A stretch of 64,000 nucleotides of DNA from Flaccisagitta enflata. Taxonomy: Eukaryota; Chaetognatha; Sagittoidea; Aphragmophora. Where the stretch lies: contig OZ231127.1 in assembly GCA_965153355.1 (NCBI GenBank), positions 42,346,001-42,410,000 on the forward strand. The letters run 5' to 3'. The position numbers were made by a program, and so were the translations under genes. The notes under the pieces are model-generated. The model saw nothing but the letters and a program-made list of their open reading frames with translations. It was not told the DNA's origin and did not search any database. This document shows, piece after piece, positions 1 to 11,261 of this stretch; the first letter of the stretch is position 1; every line of letters starts with the position of its first letter.

Positions 1-316
1 CCCTACTTTTAAAAAACATTTTTCAAAAAAATATTTTGTGATTTTTTTTTCTTAGTCCCCACCGCGCGGAACAAAAATTTTTAAAGTTTTTTGAAAAAAA
101 ATGAAAATACAAGATTTTGGATCTAGGCAAATCAGACAATTTCCTATTGATTGCACCCCACTTTTAAAAACCATTTTTCAAAAAAATATTTTGTGATTAT
201 TTTTTCTAAGTCCTCAACGCGTGACACAAAAATTTTTAAGTTTTTTTGAAAAAAGTGAAAATACAAGATTTTGGATCTAGGCGAATCAAACAATTTCCTA
301 TCGATTGCACCCCACT
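1..316. repeat. Two tandem copies of a ~155-bp AT-rich unit
   Basis: The stretch from the first 'acttttaaaaa' (position 5) recurs at 160, and a truncated third start lies at 314. Both copies share ATTTTGTGATT, CAAGATTTTGGATCTAGGC and CAATTTCCTAT in the same order. No coding frame is evident. The left end is cut by the window edge, so the array may be longer. Confidence 0.85.
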
Positions 317-1028
317 TTTTTTTTCAGAAAAAAATCCTCATTAAGGGCTTTTTTTGTGGCCCTTAGGGGCCCCTAAGACGTTCAAAATTTTGGTTAATGA
401 GATCAACAGAGTTATGTGCATACGCCAAGGTATCTTACAGGACCAAATTAAGGCTGATTAATTAGACCTCAAGCTCATGCCGTTAATCCCCCTGGCCCGG
501 CCGCATTTAAAAGAGAAATCGAAAAATTCACAAGGACTCAGATTCCGGATCTAAGGTCAATCTCTAGAACAGGATGCAGGAAATGTGATATAATGTAATG
601 CTGCATTCAACCAGTTGACGTCTTCCTGCCACGATTGAAAAAAAACATTAAAAAGCACAGAAAAATAAAGTTTTCTTCGTTTTTTCAGACATCTTCTTCG
701 GTGGAGGAAAGAATGAAGAAGCACGGGACGAGTTGCTTCACGAGGTTTGACTGGTCCAAAGTCATGACGTCACAACAAAAAAGAAACTCCGACCCGAAAG
801 AAAACAACAACGACAACAAAAACAAAATCGGACTTATCAACACCACTTTTAAATGAACTTCTGTTTTCCGTCATTTCTAGTTATTTCAACATGTACATTG
901 TACAATGTACATGAACATGTCAGAATTATTGATTTCATGAGTCATGTTGCTTCACTCGTTATCAGAGGTTCCAACTGCCAACCGTCGCATTGCTCATTGT
1001 TTTTTACTCATGTAATATTTGTTGTAAC
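317..1028. other. Unassigned DNA
   Basis: I see no gene here. Short open frames exist but have no recognisable domain, codon pattern or splice context. The only notable structure is a perfect 24-nt palindrome at 890-913. Confidence 0.6.
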
Positions 1029-2118
1029 TATGGCGTCAATAAAAATGGCCGCCTATTCAGACCCCTCCCCTGAGTTCAATTTTTTGACTTGCTTCAAATT
1101 TTTTAGGTGGTAATAGAACATCAAATTTCTGGCGCAGAGAAAAAATCAGAACTCAAAAAAGTCTACAGATGTACCCGTGGCATCAATTTTTGTGAAAGGC
1201 ATCCAAATATGAACTGCCAAATCATTTTTTTTTTTGCATTTTTTAGTTTTTGCAATGTTTTTCAAAAACTCATGCCACAGGCACAAAATACGCTTTTTCG
1301 AGTTCTGATTTTTGCAGCAGGTCAATAAATTGTAAAACTATCACACACTTGAAAAAAATTGCCCCAGTTTAAAGAAATTATTTCATTAAAGAGGTGGAAC
1401 GACAGGTGTTTAAGAGATAATTTTGCACATTTTCAGAAAAATCAACAAAAAGTAGTGCAAAAATCAACATTTTTAAGTTCTGATTTTTTTGTTGAGTTGG
1501 AAAATTGATGAATTATTTCCACCTAAAAAATTGTGAGACTAGTTGAAACAAGGCCGGATACACGGCAATACAGTCGCGGACGATTTGGCAGGAGCAGTGA
1601 TGCGAAAACCAATCGCAATTCAGAAATGTGACGGACGGACGGACCAACCAACACGGCAAGGTGTAGAGTCGCGTGTCCGCAACTAAAAATGAGCTCACTG
1701 TAAAAAATTGTAGTTAGTAAAAATTTTTTATCAAAAACTGATTTTACACCCTTGTTGCAAAATCATTACTGTGACCACAAAAATTAACTTTTTTGAGTTC
1801 TGATTTTTTTGCTGAGTCAAATATCATTTATACTTTTTTCATCTTTGAAAAATTCAAATACAATGATGAAAAAAAATCATTTTTTTTAGAGTTCTAAAAA
1901 GAATCATTGTAAAAAGATATTGATCAATTTGTATTAGAATACTGTTCAGAAAAATTAATGCTGCAGACACAAAAATTAACTTTTTTTGAATTCTGATTTT
2001 TCTGCCAAGTCAGAAATTCAAAATATTATCACCATCTTAAAAATTATGAAGCTAGTCCAAAAATTGCACTCACAGCAGCAAATTGAACATGGCGGCCATT
2101 TTTATTGACGCCATGGTT
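1029..2118. mobile_element. Foldback element, copy 1 of the GAGTTCTGATTTT family
   Basis: The left end (ATGGCGTCAATAAAAATGGC, from 1030) is the reverse complement of the right end (GCCATTTTTATTGACGCCAT, ending at 2117). The arms continue inward with related, diverged sequence. The interior repeats monomers containing GAGTTCTGATTTTTTTGCTG followed by GTCA and AAATT motifs. A second element of the same architecture lies at 39386-40352. No transposase is encoded. It is probably a non-autonomous DNA element, superfamily unknown. Confidence 0.75.
1546..1690 (-). repeat. AGTCGCG-family element, inside the foldback
   Basis: Read on the minus strand it begins TTTTTAGTTGCGGACACGCG, then has a CCTTGCCGTGTTGGTTGGTC/CGTCCGTCC run, a CTGCTCCTGCC segment, and ends GTATCCGGCCTTGTTT. 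It lies within the loop of the foldback at 1029-2118, so it probably inserted there later. Confidence 0.8.
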
Positions 2119-2666
2119 ATGCCTCTCATTATTTCTCACTCTAACTGTGTGATAATTGCCACATAATTTTTTTACTCACTGAATGTCTCAAATGATTCTC
2201 ACTATCATTGTCGTCATTGTAACATCTTGATTTGCGTTGGAAACATTCGATGAATAAATATCATTTTCAAATCAAGACTCATTTTTGGAGGTGCGAGAGA
2301 TGGATTAAAACTGTGGGACAAACTTTTACAGTAACAAAGTTGGTTGAGTATCTTCGTATGACAAGTGTTAACTAAATGTTTCTTTCCATGTAGTGTGCTT
2401 GTAGATGGCATCACAAAAGCTTAGTTGGATCAGTGAAAATGTAAAACAATGTATTTGAAACAGTTATTTAGCCAACAGTCGGTTATGATAACAGATATAT
2501 AAAGCAATTTGTACAAATGACGTCAATGCGAATTATCATCTCTTCACAAAATGGTGCATTTTTTATTATCCACCAAATTCATGTCCTGATCAGTGGCTGA
2601 CGTTCTTCGTTCTATTTTAGGTTGACAGTGGATCCCTGTAGGTGTGTATGTGCGTTGCGAGTGGGT

Positions 2667-2668
<2 letters not shown>

Positions 2669-2760
<92 letters not shown>
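2669..2760. repeat. (GA)n microsatellite
   Basis: Uninterrupted GA dinucleotides. All open frames across it (Arg-Glu or Ser-Leu strings) are artefacts of the repeat. Confidence 0.98.
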
Positions 2761-2761
<1 letters not shown>

Positions 2762-3385
2762 GCATAAGAGGAAGAAATTTAAAAAAAAAACCGTTATAAT
2801 TGTGATACTGATAAGGATTAAATTTAAAATTTTAGTAAGACTGATCGATGATATGCTTTTGCAGTTATTTTTACCTGAAGTGGGATTTTGTGTTCCTTTA
2901 AAACACAACGAGTTTGAGTCTCTGCGGCGGTCCATCCCTTCGAGGGTGCTGTGATTACGAAAAGAGAGAATATATATAACTTTTATATTCAAACAGATAA
3001 CAATTGATTTTAACCTTAGGTAGCGTTGTATAAAACCATACAGGCTTCAACTTCTAAAGAGTTTTCTCTCATAAATTTAGTGAAAATTCTGAGCCTTTGG
3101 CGGCGTCATTGGTCATAAGCTCTGAAGTCATTCTTAATGTATGTCTTTTTATAGGGAGAATGTCATAATCTAGTTTAAAATTTGCGCTTAGGATGAAAAG
3201 AACTAATCGGAGAGGATTAAAGATGTTAGGATAGCCGGAAGCTTGGACTTAAGCTTAGGTTTCTTGGTGATTTTTATAGCCCCCACGTTGGGCCTCTAGG
3301 GGCTGGGATTAGTGCTTAAGAGCATAGAATGCAGGGTCCCATGATTGAAGAGTTTTGCTTAGAAGCGGGTTAGATTTGGGTCTCA
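2761..3385. other. Unassigned DNA
   Basis: No gene or clear repeat seen. Confidence 0.5.
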
Positions 3386-3888
3386 ACAGTCAGTCCCAAT
3401 TCCGCATTCATCCGTATGACCATATCTCGTCATATTACGAGATAAAGCAACTTAGTTTATCTGGGCATATTTCTATATATCGAAATATGACTCTCATCTT
3501 ACCCTTTTTGTTCGGCCACTCAAAGGAAAGTAGCAAAGCGATTATCAAGCTCTGATCTTATTTTCTACCCAATACTCAAATAATCGGTGAGATAAAAAAT
3601 AATGAAGGATGAACAAGATCTAATGATATGATTGAATGGTGCAGCATTCGTAAATCAATTTCTCCTAAAATTTAAGTGGCAAAGTCAGTAGAAAATCATC
3701 GAAGACCGTAAACAAGACAAACGGCTATGGAATTCATTCAGATTTTACAAAAGACACAACAGAGAAAATCAAACTTTTGTAAGTCATATTTCGATATATC
3801 GAAATATGCCCGGATGGAAAAAGTTTTGGTTTGCCGATATATGTTGAGATACGATCATATGGATGAATGCGGAATTGGGACTGACTGT
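3386..3888. mobile_element. Foldback element with ~110-bp arms
   Basis: The left arm (3386-3495) reads ACAGTCAGTCCCAATTCCGC and continues through CATCCGTATGACCATATCTC. The right arm (3781-3888) is its reverse complement with few differences. The inner ends of both arms carry a TTTCGATATATCGAAAT-like self-complementary motif. No coding capacity. Confidence 0.85.
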
Positions 3889-5009
3889 CAAGGGTGACAT
3901 TTTGGCCACAATGGCCTTGTGTTGAGCCTGTTGAGCCTGAGACTTTAGCCTCAAAGCTGGAATTAACGTTTTGGAGAGAAATGGGGCGGATGAGTAAATT
4001 CCCACTATGAGTATGGCTAGTGCCGAGTGAAAATAAGCTACCCAAAAACTACGTGCGCATTTTGAAAAGCAACACCTGTATAGCCCAATGATTCTGCCTG
4101 CACCTGTCTGCAGCGACCCAAAGTTGCGAAGATACCTTTGAAAAAATCTCATCTGATTGGGCTACAGCTCAATAATTGTATGGCGGGTAATTATATAAAA
4201 AAAAGGCTAAGTAGACTGATGGATGTATCGGGTGGATTGTCAAAGGTTAGCGTGACCGAAAGACCGAAAGACAGACGGACACGACCAGATATGAAGATGC
4301 GTTGGCGCACCACAAAAAAAAGTTTCTTACCTTAATCCAGCATCCGGGAGATAGACGCGATTCATGTTGTGATCCAAAACGAAATTGTTGGAAATATTTT
4401 CGGCACTCATGATTGATGAGTATTGGTTTCCTGGAAATGATCGAGAAAATTTTTTTCAAAAGAATCTTAATAACCACATCAGACCTCCAAAATGCAGAAA
4501 TCTGGCTTGTATTGGAATTTTTAATCATTTTAAAATCTATTCTTATCACACTCCAATCAAGTTCTAATCAAGTTTTGCATGTTTTATTAAAGAAAATTTA
4601 TAAACAGGCAGGTGTAATTGAATTTTACCTGTTGATTCAAACTACGACGATGGAAGAGCAAACAAAAAAGTTTAATGGGTGCGGTTCGAAATTGCGTGCT
4701 TCAAAAATTGGGACAAATCGAAAAAGAGAACACATGAAGATTCTTTTTTGCTTGATCGCTTCAAACCACCTTGACAATATTTGAAAGAGCCTAGATTTGA
4801 GATCAGGTGCTTAAATGAGAATAATGAGAGCGGAGGAGCAGGAAAAGGAAGAAGAGGAAATCGGCAGGGCGTCCATTGAGGTCTTCAGGAAGATTCCAGT
4901 TTTTAAACAGGTTTTTTTCTTTATTCTTAAGTGGGATGACAGAACGAGAGAAATGAGAAAGAAACAGGAGAAATCGAATGATAAAAAGAATAAAAGAAAG
5001 ATAGGAAGA
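3889..5009. other. Unassigned DNA
   Basis: Several short open frames lie on both strands, none recognisable. A short run of GACCGAAAGACCGAAAGACAG at 4256-4276, ending GACGGACACGACC, looks like a worn AGTCGCG-family fragment. Confidence 0.5.
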
Positions 5010-5013
5010 AAAA

Positions 5014-5085
<72 letters not shown>

Positions 5086-5117
5086 GAGGAAGAGAGAAAG
5101 AAAGAAAGGAAGAATGA

Positions 5118-5157
<40 letters not shown>

Positions 5158-5160
5158 AAA

Positions 5161-5192
<32 letters not shown>

Positions 5193-5212
5193 AAAAAAGA
5201 AAGAAAGAATTA

Positions 5213-5272
<60 letters not shown>

Positions 5273-5300
5273 ATGAGAGAAAGAAAAAAAGAAACAAATA
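5010..5300. repeat. (GAAA)n tract
   Basis: GAAA tetranucleotides with scattered interruptions (gaggaagag, gaat, gaaaaaa). All frames give Lys/Glu/Arg or Phe/Leu/Ser strings and are not genes. Confidence 0.97.
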
Positions 5301-5620
5301 AAGAGAGTAATAAAAAAAAAAGAAAAAAAAGAGCGCTAAAGTGAAAGAAGTAACGCGGAGTTACAATATCGTCGCGGGCGGGTGGGCAGCGGCTCATAAT
5401 TGTACTTAATGCGCGTTTCCCCATTTTCCAACTCGATCATTACTTAACAATGGTCGGACCAACATACGAACGGACGGACCAGCCCTCTTTAAAATGTTTT
5501 CCTTCCGAGTAGCAGGATTTTGCCCTTCAAGTTTTCCGACATGAAAAATCGAACTCCACTAGTGAAAATACACCAAAATTAGAATAGAAATTAGAATAGA
5601 AACCCCAATCTTTTGCTTTT

Positions 5621-6295
5621 GGGCAGCGGCCCCGAAGGGGCCGATGACCTATGCTTTCACACAGGAAAAAATTCTCCTCCTCCTTCTCCTCCTCCTTCTC
5701 CATCCACCCCCTTGACCAGCCTTAAGGCCCAAAATCTAGCCTTGAGGCTGAATTGTCAACCTCGAGGCTCATATTCCAGCTTTAAAAGCTCAAATTCAAC
5801 ATTGAGGCTCAAATCCCAGCCTAGAGGCTCAAATCTCAGCCTAGAGGCTCAAATCTCAGCCTAGAGGCTCAAATTCCAGCCTCAAGGCTCAAATCCCATC
5901 CTCAAGGCTCACATTCCAACCTCAAGGCCCAAATCCCAACCTCAAGCCTCAATCCCAACCTCAAGCCTCTAATTCCAGCCTCGAGGCTCAAATCACAGCC
6001 TTGAGGCTCAAATTACAGCCTCGAGGCTCAAATCACAGCCTCGAGGCTCAAATCACAGCCTCGTGGCTCAATTTACCGCCTCGAGGCTCAATTTACCGCC
6101 TCAAGGCTCAAATCACAGCCTCGAGGCTCAAATCACAGCCTTGAAGCTCAAATCACAGCCCTGAGACTCAAATTCCAGCTTTAAGCCTCAAATTCCAGCT
6201 TTAAGACTCAAATCCCATTATTGATGCTCACTTTCAAGCCTAGATCCTCAAAACTTACCAAGCATAGGTCATCGGCTCCTTCAAGGCCGCTGCCC
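5621..6295. mobile_element. Inverted-repeat element with minisatellite core
   Basis: The left terminus (5621-5654) starts GGGCAGCGGCCCCGAAGGGG and runs to CGATGACCTATGC. The right terminus (6262-6295) is its near-exact reverse complement. Between them about two dozen units of roughly 20 bp follow the pattern CTCGAGGCTCAAATCACAGC with point variation. The same termini and core type recur at 21315, 23108 and 32878. No protein is encoded. Confidence 0.88.
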
Positions 6296-6313
6296 CTCTC
6301 ATCATCACACAAC

Positions 6314-6909
6314 ATACTATCTAGGCGGAAAAAATCTTTCGTCCTGTGACAAAAACGTATTTATTGTCGGTAAAATCAATACAAATCAATTACAAATCCA
6401 TCAACAATTAGTGTGAGCTCTCTTTGACTGAATCAGAGCAGCCATTTGTTTTGGAAGCGATTTGTGAAGCTGTTCGAGTTACCCAGCAGTGAAGGCTCTC
6501 CAGATCTTTCTTGTGATTTTTGTGTCTATTCTTTCGCTAATTTTAGACTCACAGCATTCAAAAGAAACATCAAATTATTGAAAAATCGGTGACTAAAATG
6601 AAGCCCTTCGAATTTGCAAGCAGTCAACGCAAATCGCATCTGTCTAGCTCAAGGCATTTAGAAATAATCGAAAAAGGAGTGAAATGATATCATCAGAAGA
6701 TTGTGTAAAAATGGCGAAAGTGAAACTGAAGTATTCCAATCAAAGTTGAATAGCTTTTGAACGCATAGAGCTAGATGGATGCGGTTTGCGTCAATCTCTA
6801 GCAAATTTGAAGAGCTTTATTTTTCTCACCAATTTTTTGATAATTGGTTGATTCTAACCTGAGATATGCATGTAAACATACCGAAAGATTTTTTCCGCCT
6901 AGATAGTAT
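6314..6909. mobile_element. MITE with perfect 28-bp terminal inverted repeats
   Basis: The left end, ATACTATCTAGGCGGAAAAA (6314) continuing to ATCTTTCG (6341), is exactly the reverse complement of 6882-6909. The interior is also roughly self-complementary: a GCAAATCGCATC/AGCTC segment near 6630 faces GAGCTAGATGGATGCGGTTT near 6770. The element is 596 bp with no coding sequence. Confidence 0.88.
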
Positions 6910-6975
6910 ACTCACATAGGGGCAATGGGTACCGCTGACCATCTAACGCTTTTGCGACTATTATTCACTTACAAG

Positions 6976-7560
6976 CAGCGGCGTAGGAGGAAGGGCGTCA
7001 GGGGCGTCAGCTGACGCCCCTTCAGTCGGACACAGATGGCAGTCGGACACAGATGGCAGTCTTATACAATTGTCTGAAAAAAAAGGGGAAAGAGGCTGAA
7101 AAAAAGGAAAAAAAAACTAATGGGACTGAAAAGTAGGTTTTACGGAGTAGGAAAGAAAAAAAGACTGATAGAAAGAAAGAAAGAATTTTTTTTATCTTTT
7201 TTTTTAATAATTTTTTTTTCATCTGATAAATTATTTTTATATGATGAAAGTTTTTATCATCCTTAATGTATTTTTCTTATTTTTTTTTATCCTAACAAAA
7301 CCTTTTTTCATTTCATAAACTTTTTTTTTCTTTTCCATAATTTTTTAAAATTCAAACCATTAAGTGATATCTCAACTGTTTTCTTTCTCTGTATTGATAC
7401 CTGCACCCCTCCCCTGCGACGATTAAACTACACGTTATTCACCCACTTTTTTTAACTGTTATGCAAATAAAAGCAATTACATAGTGAGTCGGACACAGTA
7501 TTGAGTCGGACACAGATTGGGGCCTGACGCCCCTGCCCATATTCCTGCCCTACGCCGCTG
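6976..7560. mobile_element. Non-autonomous hAT-like element with 8-bp target-site duplication
   Basis: The ends are CAGCGGCGTAGGAGGAAGGG and, on the other side, CCTGCCCTACGCCGCTG, giving inverted termini of roughly 35 bp with small gaps. The flanks are CTTACAAG (6968-6975) and CTTAAAAG (7561-7568), an 8-bp duplication with one mismatch. CAGNGGCGTAG termini with 8-bp duplications are characteristic of hAT transposons. A GTCGGACACAGAT motif occurs twice inside each end. It has no transposase. Confidence 0.85.
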
Positions 7561-7674
7561 CTTAAAAGGACATAGCAGGAAACTATCCTTGCTTAACTGA
7601 CTGCCTGAAAAAAGAACAAAATGTTTCCCTTACTGAAGGTTCCAGTCACCAAGAAAAAATTATGATGCTCAAGA

Positions 7675-8200
7675 TTGCATATTTCACTTTTCTCCTCTTT
7701 TTCTTTCTTCTGTTCCTTTTCATTTTTCTTTTCATTTTTCTTTTTCTTTTCCATTTTCTTCTCTATTACTCCTCACATCCTCGTAACAACCTTTAGACCG
7801 GATATATTTTCAGTTGATGAAACTGCGCGTATTTGCATCGTGTTTGAATTGACTTGTCCTTGGGAGAAAAACATTGATCGGAGTCATACTTATAAAGATG
7901 ACAAATATTCTCCTTTGGTATCTGATCTATCTAATTTTTTATATGTTGTTAATAGAAGAAGCATGAAATTTTACCGTTTTTCATTACTCGATCGAGGTAT
8001 CGGTGAGGGGACAAGTAACGGGAAACAACCAGGCTCGTCTGAAAAGTTTTGCCTACAAAAGCTGCACGTTCGGTTTTCAAATCCCTGACGAAGATAGTCT
8101 AAAAAGCTGCGTTGTTGACTTCTTTTAGCCTTTTTACCGCTCGCAAGGAACCATCGTGGATTAGTCCTCCTTCACTAGTGGTCAGATAAACCGTTCTTTT
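7675..8200 (+). pseudogene. Broken retrotransposon piece, endonuclease-like C-terminal domain
   Basis: From about 7795 the plus strand reads FRPDIFSVDETARICIVFEL, then TCPWEKNIDRSHTYKDDKYS and PLVSDLSNFLYVV. The spacing of Pro-Asp, Glu and the following conserved block resembles the PD-(D/E)XK-type endonuclease region at the C-terminus of some non-LTR retrotransposons. After about 7985 the match continues in another frame (EVSVRGQVTGNNQARLKSFA), so there is a frameshift, and a stop follows near 8133. Upstream of 7790 the frame is only T-rich low complexity. I infer a dead fragment. The assignment rests on remembered family pattern, not on a search. Confidence 0.55.
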
Positions 8201-8530
8201 ATAATTCATGTGGCTACTCATGAATTTCGATTGTGTGTTTTATCTGCTTTTTTTTTCTTAATTACTCGTAATTATGGTGCCTTAACTGTTATTTATTGTT
8301 AGTTGGGTGCATAGGTCAATGATCTGTATTGGGCTTTGTTTTGCAATTGTTTTGCATCTTAATCAACCCAATGTAATCTGTTAGAGTTCTATGCTATTGC
8401 CCACTGTTTTATATTTTACTTTGTATATAAAACCAATTATCATATAATTTTTCTCCCTATTCTTCTTCTTCTTCCTCCTCAGGCTACTCTGCCCCTCTAT
8501 AACCTTCCCACTCACCCCTTCCCTTCCGAG

Positions 8531-8620
<90 letters not shown>
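8531..8620. repeat. (TC)n microsatellite
   Basis: Pure TC repeats ending just before the LINE fragment that begins about 8633. Confidence 0.97.
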
Positions 8621-8622
<2 letters not shown>

Positions 8623-8632
8623 TCTTGCCGAG

Positions 8633-9887
8633 GACATGCAAGAAGACCAAGCGCTAGGAATTCTCATAAGAAACCATAGATTGACCTCATTGCTTTTTAT
8701 GGATGATGCCTTGACCTTTTCAGAAGGATCTGAACAGCAAATCAGAACACTAGATGCTGTATGTGAGTTTGGTAAAAAACACCGAATAGAGTGGGGAGCG
8801 GCAAAATGCAATGTGATGGAGATAGGATCTCGTAAATTGATGGCGAATGAATGGAAGTTGGGAGAAAAAACCGTTAAAAGTTGTGAGTCTTATAAGTATC
8901 TGGGGGTCCAGATCTGTAGAAACGGAAAAAATGACGAGAATATTGACCTAAGACTAAAAAAGTCAAGAGCGGCAGTTAGAGAAATAAACTCCTGTGCTAA
9001 AAATGGAGTTATGAAAAGAATAGAAATCCAGTACTTCATCAAACTACATGAAGCTGTTGCAATTCCAACCTTGCTTTATGACGCCAAGACATGGCCTCTC
9101 AATGCTACTGCAATAGCAAACATGGATAGATTTGAAGTGTGGGCATGGAAAAGCATGATTGGGCTGCCTAAAACTACCCCAACGGCCGCTATGATGTTTT
9201 GTTGTGGGTCAATGTATCCATCCATCAGAATTAAAGTGAAACAGCTGCTATACCTGCATAAAGTGCTCCAAAAAGGAAGCGACCATTCTACTAAGCCATT
9301 TCTGAATGAAGTTCGAGAACAGAATATAGGATGGGCGAAACAAATAAGAGGAATTATTGAGTCATGGGAGCTAGAAGAAAACTGGGACACAATCAAAACC
9401 AAAACTTACAATACATGGAAAAGAGAAGTCGAACAAAAAGCGGAGATCAAGAACAGAGAGAAACTGGTAGAAGAATGCATGAATAAAAAAAGGGGGGAAA
9501 ATTCGTACAAAACCAAATCTAAAAGTATTGTACCTTTATTAGAAAGCCATGACTACGTCCGAAAACCTCAAGATTTCATGAGGGAGAATAATAAATTAAT
9601 AGCAAGAGCTTATATCATGGGAAGATATGGTATGTTGCAGTGTGCTGCAAATTTTAGCACTGGCTATGCCACTAAAGAATGTTGGGAGTGTGGGGTGACT
9701 GACGATGAGAATCATAGAATTAACCATTGTAAGCTGTGGCGTGATACTAACCTATATGCTATTAATGATAAGCTGAACTTTGATGATATTTACTCAGATG
9801 ATCGCGCTAAATCTATTGTGGTTGTTGATGTGGGATTTGGGGAATGGTAAGAACGCCATGAGGGGCAATTAGAGAACACATAGCTTA

Positions 9888-9969
<82 letters not shown>

Positions 9970-10136
9970 TCCCATTTTTAATCCTATTGAATTTTGATCT
10001 TTTGTACACCTATAGACATAATGCTAAGTAGACTAGTTATTTATTGTGGCGAAACTATGTCATGTCCATGTACATTCATTGACTGTACCAAATGCCATCA
10101 TTTGAATGGACAATATATCAAATATCAAATATCAAA

Positions 10137-10140
<4 letters not shown>
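8633..10140 (+). mobile_element. 5'-truncated LINE (non-LTR retrotransposon), copy 1
   Basis: It consists of the C-terminal reading frame 8636-9850, a 36-bp spacer, a (CT)n array (about 9891-9966), AT-rich 3' sequence, and a terminal stretch of repeated ATATCAA (about 10112-10139) like the short-tandem tails of many LINEs. The 5' end abuts (TC)n directly, consistent with truncation on insertion. A second copy at 19176-20650 has the same order of parts. Confidence 0.8.
8636..9850 (+). CDS. LINE reverse transcriptase, C-terminal part with zinc knuckle (404 codons)
   Basis: The open frame has no stop from 8636 to 9850. Residues 19-26 read LLFMDDAL, the F-x-DD catalytic motif of LINE reverse transcriptases. 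Ahead of it only the last residues of the palm remain, so the fingers and any N-terminal endonuclease are missing. A thumb/connection region follows ([18 protein letters not shown] near residue 83; [14 protein letters not shown] near 180). Near residues 349-365 a CX2CX7HX4C cluster (CWEC...H...C) forms a zinc knuckle. The first ATG is a chance start inside a truncated insertion. Alignment with 19180-20299 shows the same family. The uninterrupted frame suggests fairly recent insertion. Confidence 0.88.
   Translation: MQEDQALGILIRNHRLTSLLFMDDALTFSEGSEQQIRTLDAVCEFGKKHRIEWGAAKCNVMEIGSRKLMANEWKLGEKTVKSCESYKYLGVQICRNGKNDENIDLRLKKSRAAVREINSCAKNGVMKRIEIQYFIKLHEAVAIPTLLYDAKTWPLNATAIANMDRFEVWAWKSMIGLPKTTPTAAMMFCCGSMYPSIRIKVKQLLYLHKVLQKGSDHSTKPFLNEVREQNIGWAKQIRGIIESWELEENWDTIKTKTYNTWKREVEQKAEIKNREKLVEECMNKKRGENSYKTKSKSIVPLLESHDYVRKPQDFMRENNKLIARAYIMGRYGMLQCAANFSTGYATKECWECGVTDDENHRINHCKLWRDTNLYAINDKLNFDDIYSDDRAKSIVVVDVGFGEW

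Positions 10141-10226
<86 letters not shown>
10140..10226. repeat. (TC)n microsatellite
   Basis: Pure TC repeats starting directly at the ATATCAA tail of the LINE. They are followed to 10610 by pyrimidine-rich (TTC/TTTTC) and then purine-rich (AAAG/GAAA) low-complexity DNA with no gene. Confidence 0.95.
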
Positions 10227-10228
<2 letters not shown>

Positions 10229-10796
10229 TTTCTTTTCCTTCTATTCCTTTTTTTCCTCCTCTTCCTTCTTCTTTTTCTTTTTCTCCTTCTTTTTTCATTT
10301 CTTCTTCTTCCTCTTCTTCTTCTTCCTCTTTTGCCAGAACCTTCCGACATATCCCCTTCTCTTCCGAGTAGCAGCACTAACCGCTACTCCATTTTTAAGA
10401 GAGATGGGACGGACCAAACGACAAACAAAGCCTCTTATACTTATAGTTATAGAGTTAAAGAGACAAAGGAAAAAAAGCGAAAGAAGAAAAAAAAAAAAAA
10501 AAAAAGGGAGAAAGAAAAAAAGAAAGAAATACAAAGGAAGAAAAATAAAGAAAGAAACAAGATATATTATGGAGGGAAGAAAAAAGAAGGAAAGAAAGAA
10601 TGAATGTATCAATGAATCAACAAATGATAGAATTTGTTTAGCTTTATTTGGTAGTAATATCGGTTTCAACATTCATGCCTTGTTTAGGCTCAGGAGCTTA
10701 AAGTTCTAGGTGCAATAATTGTTGGACAGGTGTTAGTACATAAATGCTTTTCTTTCTGTAAGAAGAACCACCAATGCTTCTTCTTTGTTTGTATGT

Positions 10797-11045
10797 GTGT
10801 TTGCATTTGCGGACACTTGCGTGCATGCATGAGTGCGTGCGTGCATGTGTGCCTGCATGCATGCGTGCGTGCATGCATGCATGTGTGCGTGCACGCGTGC
10901 ATGCGTGGGTGTGTGTGTGTATGTGCATGCGTTTGCATGTGTGTGTACGTGTGTGCATTTGCATTTGCATGTGTATGTGTGTGTGCATGTGCGTGTGTGC
11001 GTGCATTTATTTGCGTGCATTCCTTTGCGTGCATGCTGGTAAACA
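10797..11045. repeat. Alternating purine-pyrimidine tract (TGCG/TGCA/TGTG)n
   Basis: About 250 bp of nearly strict purine-pyrimidine alternation mixing TGCA, TGCG and TGTG steps. Open frames rich in Cys, Val and His across it are artefacts. Confidence 0.9.
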
Positions 11046-11261
11046 TGAGTTTGAGTGTGCATGTATCTTTATTTCCGTTTCTTGTTGTGTGTGTGAAGTG
11101 ATAGATACGAAAATGAAATTTGTCATTTTATGATTCAGATTCTCCATAGGACACAGAACAGCTTTGCTGAATGAGTCTGCAGGGGAAGCATTACATGCGG
11201 ACTTCGATGCGCACTACAAAGGATACATTGTCAAAGATTTGAATGCCTCTTTGTAAGCGAA

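Noticed and set aside
2544-2992. Open frames of Ser-Leu or Arg-Glu strings over (GA)n, here and at similar arrays throughout
   Set aside because: A dinucleotide array is open in all frames; there is no unique sequence with coding character.
5621-6295. CRISPR-like regular 20-bp repeats
   Set aside because: Units are contiguous with no unique spacers, the ends are inverted repeats, and the genome is animal.
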